A stretch of 64,000 bases of DNA, taken from Paragonimus westermani (lineage: Eukaryota > Platyhelminthes > Trematoda > Plagiorchiida > Troglotrematidae). The position numbers and the translations under genes were made by a program. Shown here piece by piece: positions 1 through 11,999 of the stretch (within the stretch, counting starts at the first letter, position 1; every line of letters starts with the position of its first letter). The stretch lies in assembly GCA_008508345.1 (NCBI GenBank), contig QNGE01001035.1, forward strand, positions 62,001 to 126,000. The letters run 5' to 3'. Under the pieces are notes generated by a model. That model searched no databases. It was not told the origin of the DNA and worked only from the letters and a program-made list of their open reading frames with translations.

Positions 1-1566
1 AGGACAAAAGATTTCATTTGATCACCTCATTACATTTTAAATGCAAGCCCGAGTAGCAGTTGTCAGAACAAAAAATACAGAGACGAGTATTCGCACCAGG
101 AAGAGATCATCTCAAATCCACATCACCCTCCTGCAATGAATGTGTTGACTAATATCTCACACAGATAGATTGCCAACAACACAAAACTGTTGACAACAGC
201 CCACAGTCTGGATTAGTTTGCTCTAAGTTGCCACAACACTACAGTTGAAACCCCAGACCAAATCCATCTCAGACAAATTCTTGTTGAACATTCAACCGAT
301 GCTTCGTATTGTTGCTGACATGATGCCGAGTCGGTCAGCACAACGGAGCAACATATTTTGAAACAACCACTAGTAGAGTAACTTGTGATGAGTTTAATCA
401 AACAACAGCTCTGGTTGCACGAGACTGTTGCACCTCTGGAAAATCTCAAGCAGATTGATGTACGGATGTCACGATCCCTCCACTTACTACAAGGTTGTAT
501 GTGCAAATTAGCATTTCGGTCGACAGCGAACTCAATTTCACACTGTCTCATCCTGCGTGTGTCGTCGTCCCCGTGGCGGCCATACCAGAAAACCGATCAG
601 ATATCAACCGGCTCAAACCCATTTTGCCATGGGGACAAAAACACATGACGCCTCAATCGCTATCTGCAAGATGAATACGTGAATCAGGCTGTTCTCCCAA
701 ATCTCTCGATAGGTTTAATAACATGTGCCTACACTATTAGTCACGGAACCACAGGTCACTAATTCACACTAAGTGGACGTAGTCAATGCAGGAGTAGGAA
801 GAACACTAGATATCGCGAATGTCGTCGCTCGATTGATAAAGTAAAACAGTCTAAAAAAATAACTGATAGAAACTCAATAAATTGGGATTGGCTTTGTGCC
901 ACGAAGACTGACTTTTGCTTTCTTTCAGTAAGTTAGACGTTTTCAACAGTCTGTTGGGTGGTTCACAGAATGACGGATCTGTTGGTCGACCGAAACACGT
1001 AGTTGGAGGAAAGATCAGCTGTTTTCGCTGAGAATCTTGACAACTCGACCAGAACCGCTTCAGTGAGACATCAGTGAATGCAGACCCCGGAAGAATATCC
1101 GGTCCACTGAAAATCTAGAAGATTCATACTCATCCACCTGGTTCTCCAAAGACAGCGCCAACATTTTGACTAGATGAAAAAGTGATGCGCGTCGGTCACG
1201 CACGAAACATGGACGCTTGCATTGGGTTGATTGAAGAGATTCCTCTACCCTTCCACTACTATATTGTCCGCTGGTGTATCAACCAAATAGACTAATTTCA
1301 GTTTGCCAGAATCAGACTCAAACTACTGACAGGTGACGGATGGAAAGACAGATCGAACTAAAACGGTCATTAACATCTCAATTTTTACACCGTGGACAAA
1401 AGCTCCGTGTGTGAGTGATGAACAGGTTGAACGGGACATGAAGTTGTGTTCTGAACTTCAATTCTTAATCGTACCACCTCTCACATTATAGCTGTGTCAC
1501 ATGATGTCCAAACGGCAATTAGTGTTCTGATCTGTACCACAACTTCGTGAACATTTTGAGCCAACA
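1..1566. other. No supported gene
   Basis: Short overlapping open frames on both strands (for example 213-551 and 385-648) shadow each other and show no domain, signal or splice context. Nothing else is seen. Confidence 0.5.
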
Positions 1567-1738
1567 GCATAATCGGATTATCTCGTCATGCAAGTAATCA
1601 ACAGCGAACACTGAAGAATGTAATGAAGCGAATAGAAGTAATTTTGCCTGAATATTTTCCAAACATGGACTCCACATCTGAGTGGCAAATAACAATCAAA
1701 ACCTGACTATCCCACGCGCTCACACACATACCCACACA

Positions 1739-2039
1739 CACACCAGATATCAGTGTGTAAACTAACCTGCTGTAATGTAACTGGTAGCAACCAGTGCGAG
1801 AAACGCTAAAACCGAAATCCTCGAAAACATCACCCCGTCCCCCTGATGATTTTACTGAACGACCAAATGTCCACACGATGTACGCCGTAACCAGTCACAA
1901 ACACAAGTGGCCCTTGTTCAATGAGATCTGGGTGGACGGTGACTTAGCGAATACTGTATATGTAATCCGAAACAATATAGCTTGATGTAGACCACGTGAC
2001 GCAATCGGATTTTATTTCAAATGTGCCAATATAACCTTC
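1739..2039. repeat. Direct repeat, copy 1 (~300 bp), ending at an N
   Basis: This block is repeated essentially unchanged 464 bases further on (2203-2503). It ends exactly against the only ambiguous base in the window, the N at 2040. Identity over about 300 bases with an N at the edge suggests two contig ends that overlap but were not merged; a very recent tandem duplication is the alternative. The block contains the signal-peptide exon at 1767-1830 and a CA/TG-rich run at its left edge. Left of the block the two copies diverge but keep a similar TG-rich run followed by a 'gtcag' acceptor-like motif, which leaves a true duplication possible. Confidence 0.9.
1767..1830 (-). CDS. Signal-peptide first exon, copy 1 (duplicate)
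   Basis: Identical to the exon at 2231-2294, inside the other copy of the direct repeat: ATG at 1830, 21 codons plus one base, donor GTTAGT. Downstream on this strand a TG-rich tract is followed by 'atagtcag' and an open stretch to about 1570; joined in phase 1 this would give a short Cys-containing product, but nothing recognisable. Either a second gene copy or the same exon duplicated by unmerged contig ends. Confidence 0.4.
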
Positions 2040-2040
2040 N
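2040..2040. other. Single ambiguous base (N), probable assembly join
   Basis: The only N in the window. It sits exactly at the right end of repeat copy 1, so the order and copy number of the flanking exons should not be trusted. Confidence 0.85.
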
Positions 2041-2053
2041 CACAGACACTCAC

Positions 2054-2163
2054 GCAGCTGCTTTTTGTCTGGCTGCTCCCCATCGGCCAATTTGACAAGG
2101 TTGAACCCGCAAGGACTGAAGTCACAGTCAGCACAGCCCTCCGGATCAAAACAGCACGCAAGC
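2054..2163 (-). CDS. Cys-rich internal exon candidate
   Basis: Between an acceptor (gtggtggtcag|GCTTGC) and a full-consensus donor (CTGC|GTGAGT), 110 bases read in one frame as a peptide with Cys residues spaced CC-x6-C-x2-C-x4-C, starting LACCFDPEGCADCDFSPCG and continuing into an acidic/basic stretch (ADGEQPDKKQLR). Codons are rich in the purine-first pattern typical of coding DNA. It lies just downstream, on the same strand, of signal-peptide copy 2, which suggests a small secreted Cys-rich protein, but the phases do not match (the exon needs two incoming bases, the donor gives one). The family is not recognised. The alternative frame is also open. Confidence 0.4.
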
Positions 2164-2202
2164 CTGACCACCACGCCAAGGTATCACACATACACACACA
2201 CG

Positions 2203-2503
2203 CACACCAGATATCAGTGTGTAAACTAACCTGCTGTAATGTAACTGGTAGCAACCAGTGCGAGAAACGCTAAAACCGAAATCCTCGAAAACATCACCCC
2301 GTCCCCCTGATGATTTTACTGAACGACCAAATGTCCACACGATGTACGCCGTAACCAGTCACAAACACAAGTGGCCCTTGTTCAATGAGATCTGGGTGGA
2401 CGGTGACTTAGCGAATACTGTATATGTAATCCGAAACAATATAGCTTGATGTAGACCACGTGACGCAATCGGATTTTATTTCAAATGTGCCAATATAACC
2501 TTC
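2203..2503. repeat. Direct repeat, copy 2 (~300 bp)
   Basis: Second copy of the 1739-2039 block at a constant offset of 464 bases. It continues on its right side into unique sequence (ccataattgatcg) where copy 1 meets the N. The same signal-peptide exon lies at 2231-2294 on the minus strand. The 160-base spacer between the copies holds the Cys-rich exon candidate at 2054-2163. Confidence 0.9.
2231..2294 (-). CDS. Signal-peptide first exon, copy 2 (partial gene)
   Basis: From the ATG at 2294 the minus strand encodes MFSRISVLAFLALVATSYIT followed by A and the first base of a further codon, then a donor GCAG|GTTAGT. A short basic N-terminus, a hydrophobic core of about 12 residues and a small-residue end make a typical secretory signal peptide. 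The exon ends in phase 1, common after signal-peptide exons. The next exon downstream on this strand could be 2054-2163, but the Cys-rich frame of that exon needs a phase 2 donor, so the join is not proven. The mature product is unknown. An identical exon lies at 1767-1830. Confidence 0.5.
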
Positions 2504-2509
2504 CATAAT

Positions 2510-5453
2510 TGATCGTCTCCATTGCTGCTGAGATCAGTTTGTAGGTGGAGCAGTGAATGGGCCAGAAAACACTAAACAGAATTACTATTCACCGAACAAT
2601 CGCCATGACGTACATCTCGGCATGTGAAACTAGTAGTCGTGGTAATCACTAAGATGTCTGCACACAATATTCTGGCTTTCATCAGGAATGATGACGGATG
2701 GTTTGCTGTTGGAATTACACTGGGAAGATTTTCAATATGCAATCCAGCCTCTTCACTGCAAATATCCGCATGGGTGATCCAATGCTTGCTGTTTAGAGGG
2801 GACTGGTTAATGGGAGAGAATTTCAGTATGAATGACCGAATGTTTGCAGGGATTGCCTGGGTAAAAGAATTTCAGATTATGACCATTAGAATTCATTGTT
2901 GTTCGACCGAGTTGGTAACAATTCAGTAACACACAAACAAGATGCATAAGCTATGATGAGGGAGGCGATCGCCAGTTCTGAAGAAAGTGTTCACGAACTC
3001 GGCTTTTAAGCTAAAACCAGAGGAGTAGGATCGTCGGCAATTCTGGACAAAATACTACGGGTACTTAGTTGCGTGTGGCGAAGTGACATTGTGAGGGAGA
3101 TTCGACGAATGACAAACAGACCTGATCTCAATCCACTGCTGTTAGTGTTGAGAAATTTTTGTGACCGCCAAAAGTGACCGGTGTACATAGGTTGCACCTG
3201 GCCGCTGGTCGTCACTGTCTATGTCTGCTCATTCGGCCGTGTTCTGATCGAGCACTGTTCATAACCGACACGCATACAACACACTGCGCAATGCATAATC
3301 CACGAGGCAACGTCATTTAAATGCGGTCGCATTTGCGCATATTTCCCATGACTGGTGTTACTTGCGCTAATATCCGTACGTGTGTTGTGGAAGTAGACAC
3401 GACCACTGAGTCTTGTTATACTCATGTTAGCAAGCGGTCAGAACGAACAAGAACTCTAGAACTCCATTGGTTTGACAGCATTCCCTGGATAACAGGAAAC
3501 AGGACTGAATATGAATTTTTGTAAATTATGAGTAAAGTTGTCTTAGTCTTGAACAGCTTGTCTTGGAAAGGACGGTCAATTTCCACAAGCTTGTCACGTC
3601 ATAAGCTGTTTTTCCCAATCCTCCCAGCAGATTTCGCTGCATCTCATCACATACTTGACAAGCAAGTCTTTCGTAGGCCGGTACTTAGCTTCTCGTCGTA
3701 ATTCTCACTGCCATCGCAAACCGGGAGTTCGTTCCACGTTTTTTTCCGTAATTCACCCAAAAGTCTCTCTCCAGGCTCAGTTGGGGTCGACATACCAACA
3801 ACCGTCGAGCGGCCGATAACGCCGGTTCCTTATGATTTGACGTAGTCTGATTTGAGTCCGACGGTGTGGTTTCCATGTCCGTTCTAGGAAAACGAACTGG
3901 AATGTGGATGTTGATCCGATAGCTCAATTTGCACTTCGTTCTGCCTAAGTATATGGTCCGCCACTAATACGATATTTCATAAATGATGTAGGATTTGGCG
4001 TTAAGCGGTAGCTTTCTTTTCAGCAGTGGTGTTGAGATTCGGGTGGTGGTGAACAGCATGGCCGGTCGAAGTGCATCAACCGTCCGTAGGACGGGTTTTC
4101 GAAAAAACGGATGTTAAGCATCCAGTGTTGGAGCTGTTGGAGTGATCGAGGCAGCCGAGGTTTTCGCAGAGTTACTTCTCGATTGCTTACACACAACCAT
4201 TTTCTGAACCTGGTTCAAACAACGCCAACTCTTTGACTAGTGTTTTTCTCGGACAGATTCGTCTTGTAAGAAACTAACAAGGTTTTAACTAGGCCATCAC
4301 CGAATCGTGGAGGCGTGAACCAGTTACACACGGAAGCCATATCCCTGCCCATAAATGACTAGTTCATCAATACCTGATTGCTCTGTTAACCCATGTGTAT
4401 TTATGTGTGAGGGTGAGTTCCTCCGCTCGCCTGTTAAGTTCGCTGTTTGACCCAACAACGTCTAATGAAGTTCACCTCATTAACCTGTTGAATACAGTAA
4501 GTTTGTGAGGTGCATCGAAATCTGCTGGGGAGAAAGATTGTGCAAAAACCTGTTTCCCACTTCTCCATCCGAATTCGCCACCGACAAATGTTGTTTGACC
4601 TATCCACACGTCAACCGATCGGTCAAAAAGACATCGCGGTGGCCTGTGATTCACATGATGTGCGGTCGCCTATCTGTCCACTTTAGCTGAGGAAAACCAA
4701 CTCGCTCTCTGGATGTTCGATGAAATCGCTGCACAGTTTCCTTCTCACAATGGAAGGCGGCCACGCAAGTTCCTTGCATTCGCGGGTGGTATGAGACTTC
4801 CAGAAATTTTGCATTCACATTTCGTTTTTCTTCCAACACTAATAAGACCAGCCATTCGTTAACGTTTCAGCTGTCATCTTGCTTTCAAGGATGTCAAAGA
4901 CATCGTTCACAGTCAGCGTGTGAAATGAGTTTCATACAGTCTTAGTTGGTATCTGGAACTGTTTGATGGGAGTCATAGAACAACAATGTGGTAACGTAGT
5001 TGAAACATTCAGGTTTCAGGCGAACTGAATAAATGCGATGGTTCGACATCGTGCCTGTACTTTCGGGAAGCTTGACAAGCAAACATGAAGTGTGATGACT
5101 CGTGATCGTGTTCAGAAGAGAAAATGCATAATCTCCCTTATGAGTATCATAACGTTGGTAGAATGTAGTCATCAGAGTGCGTTGGACAAGTGACCTCACG
5201 AGCATTGGAATGATATATCGAATTGTGTGGGCGGAAGTTTCAAACATGTTGGTCCTGTCAGAATACAGGATTGGGACACACTTCAGTTGAGACTGTTTCC
5301 TGCCTCGAGCCTTCTTGGTTCACGATCGCCAAGCCATTAGTCACACAGTCACTCCCAGAGGGAAACAATCCGAATATGTTCTAACAATATGCTTCTCTTC
5401 ACAGTGCATCAGCACGAACGTTGGACTTTTCTCTTGCATCTGGTCTCATCCAT
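2510..5453. other. No supported gene; non-coding
   Basis: Only short chance frames (2624-2929, 3685-3927, 4942-5247 among the longest), none with a recognisable motif. 4942-5453 lies downstream of the Gypsy scrap on its strand and may hold more of that element, but I could not match integrase motifs. Confidence 0.45.
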
Positions 5454-5845
5454 TTATTGAGAACTATGGTGCGTGTTGCGAGTTTTCATGTACACTTCAC
5501 TCTCGGAGAGAGAGAGGGAGGGAGGGATTCGAAGTCGGGTAACATGAAACCATATCGTCCTCCCATTTGTTATCAACAAATCTACGTAGAAAAATAACCG
5601 GTTGATTAACCGGGTTGTGCATTTTGGGGTGGATATTAACTGTCCCGGTTTCCTGGTTGCTTCATTCAGTCGAAATAGCATTGGACCAACAGCTATTTTC
5701 GAGGTGCAGTTAACCGGACGTGGTAAGCTAGTGTAGTCAGTGTGAGGTAGTGTTGGTGCACGAGACAATACATGGGTGACGCCGTTGGGACATTTTATCG
5801 CCGCTGGTTGTAAGTCTCGCACACTTTGTACTAAGCAAGTGTATC
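5454..5845 (-). pseudogene. Ty3/Gypsy-type pol fragment (RNase H end / integrase start)
   Basis: The minus-strand frame opening at 5822 reads LQPAAIKCPNGVTHVLSRAP near its start. This resembles the RNase H-to-integrase junction of Ty3/Gypsy polyproteins (pattern YRPG..HVxADxLSRxP), with the two or three residues before LSR missing. About 60 residues later LLITNGRTIWFHVTRLRIPP resembles the integrase N-terminal segment (xLxxxNGxxxxxxxxLxxP). The order and spacing fit, but there is no intact zinc finger or catalytic DDE region, and the frame ends at 5454 beside a GA-rich run. Recognised by motif only, so a chance match is possible. Confidence 0.42.
5505..5526. repeat. GA/GGGA simple repeat
   Basis: Short purine run (agagagagagggagggaggg) inside the 3' part of the Gypsy-like frame. 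Confidence 0.8.
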
Positions 5846-5965
5846 TGATTTTACTTAAATGTTACTAATTTTTCCGGATATATATCTTCTTGACAGTTAA
5901 GTCAGTTGCTATTTGCAAAACTCCATCTGACATTTTCATTTAAGTAAATGGCGGATGCTTTTAGT

Positions 5966-5998
5966 ACATATACATACATATACATATATATACATACT
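5966..5998. repeat. TA/CA microsatellite
   Basis: Repeats of tacata/tatata over about 33 bases. Confidence 0.85.
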
Positions 5999-5999
5999 T

Positions 6000-8840
6000 G
6001 CGAAGGTATTTCCCGTTTCTTTTCAAGCCAGCGCTTGCTAACGGCTGCACTTCAAGTCTAACGGCTTTTCGGTTTCAATTTCAAGATAAGTCTTAGGCAT
6101 GGGGGTCGTAGACTGTAGTTAAGAGGGCAGTCACTTTGTCTCATCTCGAGGTGATCCGGCAGTCACTGCGTCACTCACAAACAAATGCGGCTGTACGTCT
6201 GTGTATGGCAATCTGGTCCTGGCTGAAGTGGAATCAACGCCACAGCGGTCAGCCCATTTGGCTTGTGGAGCGTACATGAAGCTCATATTCCGGCCACGGA
6301 ATGCAGGTGTACTGCCGACAAACCTTAATGGCAGCATATTTCGAAAGAGGCCGGTTGGAACCCTTAGTGGATAACGAAGTCTGTAGTCAATTGTGAGTTA
6401 TGTTAAATTCGTATTTTATGTGCATGTTGACGTAAAGCAAAACTTCTCTACAGCTGTTACACTTCAGGGCCTACAACTAAGGTTGCTTCAGAGAGATAGT
6501 CGCTACCATATGATATTGGGGGTAGTCATCATCTACTAATCCTTCAGCAATCTGAAATAGCAAATGGAAATTTGCCTCCGGGTACAATCCGTTTGAAGGC
6601 TTAAATGTGTATTCTGGTCAACTCTTAATCTTACTGACACTTGGGCAAGTCAATAAACACCTCCGAGGTCGAGCAAATAGTAGTTACTGAAATTGTCCCA
6701 GCTGTTTTGAAGGTGATGTCTTCTTACCGATCTACACCCGATTTTTTCTTTGTGTGTTTCTGATACTAGTCGATACATCCCACGACGTTACATTAAACAG
6801 ACAAGTGAAAAAACGGAAGTAACAGTTTCTAACGTAGGCAGGATTTACCACTTTCAAGTTTGTAAGCAAATTAACCGGTCCTTCTCAAAGGTCCCATCTT
6901 CCCTAAAACCAGTGTACGTGTTAACAATGTTTCTTAAAATGAACAGTCGAAAACGACTTATTGTTCAGCGAGAATCTAGCGTGTGCTAAGTAAAGAAATA
7001 CTCTGGCGTAGTTCCGTTACGGCAGCTGACCGAATATGTCATTGTCTTTTTTCTGATGATAGCAAATCAGTTATTTATCTTCATACAAAAACAAAGCGTA
7101 ACCAGACATTTCCAACCATATACGATTGCAATGAAAACGAACATTTTGGTTTGCAAGTGATTTTATCAGGCACCTCAGTTTTGCACAGTTATTTGCTGTT
7201 CTTTGTCAATTTTAACAAATTCTCATGCATACTAGGGGGAATGAAGTTAAATTTCTGTTTGGAAGCTTGGTCTAGCTCTTTAGTTAAACTGTTTGACTTT
7301 GTCTTCCAGTTTTTGCACAGTAGATCTCCAGTGCGTGCAGCCAGTGCGGTATCCAAAACCGGTCGTTTCAGATTGGTTCACTTATGACCGGTCAAATTTA
7401 TCTGTTTTCATCACAAGCGTGCACGTATCAGTTTCTCGGTAAACCCTTGCGTCTAAGATTATCTAGTTGCCACTTCCACACTGATCGCATTCCTAGGTTT
7501 AGTATTGTGAACCGAGAAGGTGGATGGCGTAGAAGTTGATTATTTGGGGAAACCAATACACGTCTTATGCGTCGCAACGTTACAACGAACAGAAACACGC
7601 ATTTGCACACCACACTCATCTGAGGATGCTCCAGTCGCTTTGGACGCCATGCCTCAGTTCCCTCATGTAGCGGAAGCCATTCCACGTGATGCTGCCCACC
7701 AATGAACCTTCCCGTATTTCTCCCTTATTTTTCCCGCGATCATTTCGATCATGCTGCTACTGAATATTGGTGTAAGTAGTATGGTACGACCGTCTATCCT
7801 CACTACACTAGTGTACTTTGACCGATCCAGCAAACATACGTTTAACGGGATAACGGAAACATTGTGTGTGTTTGTAGTTTATGTTTGCTCCGACGTGTTT
7901 ATCGAGGCCAAACAAATGACCATTGTGTAATACAGCGTACGGCAAACATTTCGATGGTCAGAGATAAGGAGGTCACTACTTGGCTGCGGTCCTATACAGA
8001 AACACCTATCACGTGTAGTGGCTGTAAACAGCCTGTAGGTAGACCGGGAGGATCAGTCATTTAGGGGGTTCTCGTTGACCACATATTAAAAAATGCCTCT
8101 AAAATCAGACAAAACGGGTTCGAAAGATTTCAAAAATTGCATTCACCATATTAGACTAAAACTCACGAATGGGTGTTTTGCGCACAAGAAAATGAATAGT
8201 TACACTTGAGAAATATCATTCTGATGAGTCGGAACAATTATGACTCTTCACTGTTCAAGAGTAATACACTAAAACCAATGAGCAATAGAAGGTACGCTGT
8301 TTAAAATTAATTGAACAGCATCTACAGTTGCAATCTAGTACACTCCCTTTCACTCCCTTTCGAAAGAAAACAGTCGATTGGAACACAATGCTGTTTTCTG
8401 ATAGGAGTTGACTGAAAACGAAAAAATTCACAGAAACTGTCCATTGTTGATGATCAGCTCGTTCACATGGAGCTAAAACAACAAATTCCCCTCATATATT
8501 TCTTGCTAAGTAATCACAACACACAGATCATGTAGTGTTTCTCAGAGCGGAATATCGCAAAATCCGTGTTCAAACAGATTATATCTGGGCCGTGTTAGTA
8601 GCAAACTAATCGGGAAATTAAAAAAACCATGGCAATTATGTATACAGATTTTGGGCTCGGCCACATCTATTCATCGTACCATCCTACTGCCAAGACAGCT
8701 GTAGTGCAAACTAGGACTGTTTATGATCATACGCATGAATGGTAAATGCATAGCAAACTGTAGGCCACGTGTCATACAAGTGTGGAACAGAACAGTCAGA
8801 GCTTTGGTTTATATTTTTACCCATTCAACAGGATGCATGT
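6000..8840. other. No supported gene
   Basis: The longest open frame (6983-7387, plus, 134 codons) has no recognisable domain and no coding-like composition. 7428-7705 is open on both strands and likewise unrecognised. Confidence 0.45.
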
Positions 8841-9081
8841 AACTTATTCAACCGGTGGGTGCGCATAGATGGCGGTCATTCGTCAATATATGGTTACAAC
8901 TATAATTGAGTAAAACATTCAAGGTTACACCAATAGAATAAAAATCACTACCGGGTGAATACAACTCTATATCAGTAGGCATATTTGTCTCTGGATGTGC
9001 AATCATTTCAGATGAATCAGATGAACTATTTCCCGCAAAATAATTTTCAATTAACAAAGTAATTTTCCTACCGTTCTGCAA

Positions 9082-11233
9082 CTACTCAAAATGAGAAAGA
9101 CGACATCGGAAGTGTCGGTTTCTAGCGGTTATTGATGTACATATTGGTGACTTGTCGGTTTGAGTAGATTTCACGTAAGAAAAGGATTTGTTTTCTAACA
9201 AATCGTCTGCTGACCTGAGTAATATGAACTGACGATGGCGTTAATTTAGGCTTCGAAGCAAACGGCGTAGCTTCGCAGTCCATCCGGTACATATTGTCTG
9301 GGGTCATGAGGTTCGGTCGCTGGAAGATTTCCAACACAATAATATGTCTCCGCATTCCGATCTCAGCTGATTTCAAGAAAGTTTGAGAAATATGCTGAAG
9401 TACAAATCACTTGCGATAACCTATAAATAAGAACAACAGTACTGAGTACCACTCAAAGAGTTGAAAACGAATCAGCCTACGTTACATCGCACTTAACACC
9501 CACTGGACATACTCTTACAATGAAGTGTCGTTTAATTTCTTCTTGAATGGCCTAACCCCTCACGTTTTGAGAGTTAGCAGAACTGCATGGCTGATGAGTG
9601 ATCACGGACTGTAGCAGCATGTGATCACACTTCTTCGACCGGGGATCATTCGGACCCGCATGGTCTATCACACGGTCAGTGGAACATTACGAACATGGTG
9701 AACTTACTCTCAGGAGGGAAGTAGAAATCCTTTGGACTGGGAATGAACACCCAGTAGTGATGACTCTTGTAAAGAGTGAACTTTGAGTTAAGTGTTTCCT
9801 TCCAAGTAGTCTGCCCAAGGAGGTTATTGAAAGGAAAAGATGCGGCAATAGGTGAGTGATACAAAATCAGTGACGGTTTTGAAATCAAGTAATCACTTGT
9901 TGGCACTTGCAAACAGTCGTATCCGATCTTTCTTGAGTGGGTTGGGGTGGTCGCCGACGCGAAATGGATACGTGTTTCACACGTTTATACCACGGTTCCT
10001 GGTTATTTGATAATTTGTGCGACTACTGTGGAATTCATTTGCGAATCATAAATATATTTGTTGTGATAACCCCTGGTTTCATACTTGAATTCATACCGAA
10101 ATTAATAGCTGCGCACGTGTGCCTAGCGTTTGTTCTCTGGTGTACTCTGTCATCCACTGAGCCACTCTGCCACAACAGCAGCAGATCACAATTAAATAAT
10201 CTACGTGTCATACTGTATTGCATGGAATAAACTGACATGCTTAGGGTGTGAAGCTACAGAATCCACGAAAATACTGTTGAACATGACATGTGTGTTGTCG
10301 CTGAATGATGTGATAGGTCTGTTGCATCCAAACATACTGCTGAATTCTCTTCTGAGTCAATACTGCGGAGTGACCTAATCTTCCTGTCAGTGAATTGCTC
10401 ACAGCAATGCAACCTACATTTTTACAGTTGACTCTCTTTAAAATTAGTTCACTCAGTGCATTCGACTGGACATAAATATCTTCCGAACCCAGGCGCTTTA
10501 GTGTCAGTCATCAGCTGTTGTCACTTACGAAACGTTCATACATTTAATCCGTGACACTTTCTGAACGCAATGTCATTTGAACGACACAGATCTTTTGTTA
10601 GCTGTAAGGCAGACGCATCAATCAGATGCACTGTAAGAATAAAGAGCATATGCGCCATTCTCCAACAAGTTTGCGGACGAATCACTCACGTATTCACGAT
10701 TGTTCTTACGTAAGTACTACTAAGGTAGATGTTGCGTATACGAACGTCGTTACCATAAAGAGCAGTTGAGTCAGTTGAATTGACAGTGGTGAAAACTCCC
10801 ACCAAATCTCTGTAACAAGGTTAGCTGAGACATACGTTTTATAATGAGCCAAAATGTGACCTTCCGTCTGATAATTGTCAACTTGTGGAACGTTTGGAAT
10901 CGCGAAAGCCAGTTGTCAAATAAATCTTCACCTTTGATATTAAACCCATCAAAACCACACCCTGAAAATTTCTAACGCTAAATGCGGTCGATATTCCAGC
11001 GAGCAGCAATAGTTCATTTAAATAAGCTAAACAACCACTTTCTGGAAATGATATGAGAAAATAATTATTTTCTTGTAATTAAATACGACCATACTAAGAA
11101 TACACTAGGAAGGATAAAGTAAATATGAATATATTTAAACTTATGGGACAGCCAGTAGTTTCTAGTGTTAAGGCCAATAGCATGGATGGCAAACGGATTG
11201 TTTATTCAGAATATCAAAACAGGAGATATATAC
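9082..11233. other. No supported gene
   Basis: AT-rich sequence with short frames only (9122-9376, 9676-9912, 9937-10230), none with domain or splice support. I looked on the minus strand for a Ly-6-type terminal exon (CC-x5-CN) that could follow the exon at 11234-11340 and saw none. Confidence 0.45.
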
Positions 11234-11340
11234 CTCATTGCCACCAGAAACAGCGGAAACATCCAATTGCACATAGCACTGGTTGTACACTTCACCCTTT
11301 GAACACGTTTCGTAGCATGTCTTCAGGTACATGCGACACT
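11234..11340 (-). CDS. Cys-rich internal exon candidate
   Basis: Between an acceptor (caacctgtag|AG) and a donor (AATGAG|GTATAT), 107 bases read as a Cys-rich peptide: CRMYLKTCYETCSKGEVYNQ, then CYVQLDVSAVSGGNE. Cys spacing is C-x6-C-x3-C-x8-C. The exon takes one base from the previous exon and ends at a codon boundary. That end phase is what the Ly-6-like exon at 16891-17082 needs upstream, but that exon lies on the wrong side to be its partner, so this would be a paralogous or unrelated gene. Extracellular Cys-rich character is clear if coding; the family is unidentified. Confidence 0.38.
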
Positions 11341-11999
11341 CTACAGGTTGATTTATCAAAGTTCAATGGATGTTCTGAAGCAAGATAATGTGAGCGATAA
11401 TCATAAGCACATGGATGGCTATAAGGTAGCAGACCAATCTGGTATCCAGCAAGTTCTTTTCTACACAGATGGGTCATTTCCATTTGTTAATCGCTACTGC
11501 TGCTGCCAACCGGAGAAGTCTTCCATCGTTTGTCACTTCACGTATCCCAAAGACTTTCCCCAGGTTAGACTGAGATCGATGCGTTAACAAATGTTGAGCG
11601 TCTGGTAATGACATTTCTTCTGACGAGTGACCCTCTGGCCGGATTCAGACACTGTGACACTCACTGCTGTTTCAAAGACTCACGCTGCAACATGTTTTAG
11701 TCTGATTGTGTAATTCACGCCCCAGTTTACGTATGTTGTTGATGCGGTACTCACGGGAAAATTTATCGAGTACACACTGCTGGGATTCGAATGGTTACGG
11801 ATTACATGGCTGTTTAGGACTTTCGTTCTATAGTTCCCCTGAAATGGATTTTCAACAGCTTATGAATATTATCACTCCCGTAAGATAGATATTCCTTTTG
11901 GGATTCACTGAAAACATGTCTGTTTTGCGTTTGTCGGAGGTTTCGATAAACGCTGGTGAATAACCATCTTCTTTGAGGGACACCTCACTGGTTAATATT

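Noticed and set aside
6983..7387. 134-codon plus-strand open frame
   Set aside because: No recognisable motif and no support for exon boundaries.
8215..8260. CTGATGAGTC ... GAC resembling a hammerhead core
   Set aside because: The stem would fit, but GAAA is absent after the closing GAC (TCTTC instead).
8848..9081. Minus-strand frame ending in PGSDFYSIGVTLNVLL, reminiscent of kinase subdomain IX
   Set aside because: No other kinase motif nearby and the match is only about ten residues; an acceptor-like site alone is not enough.
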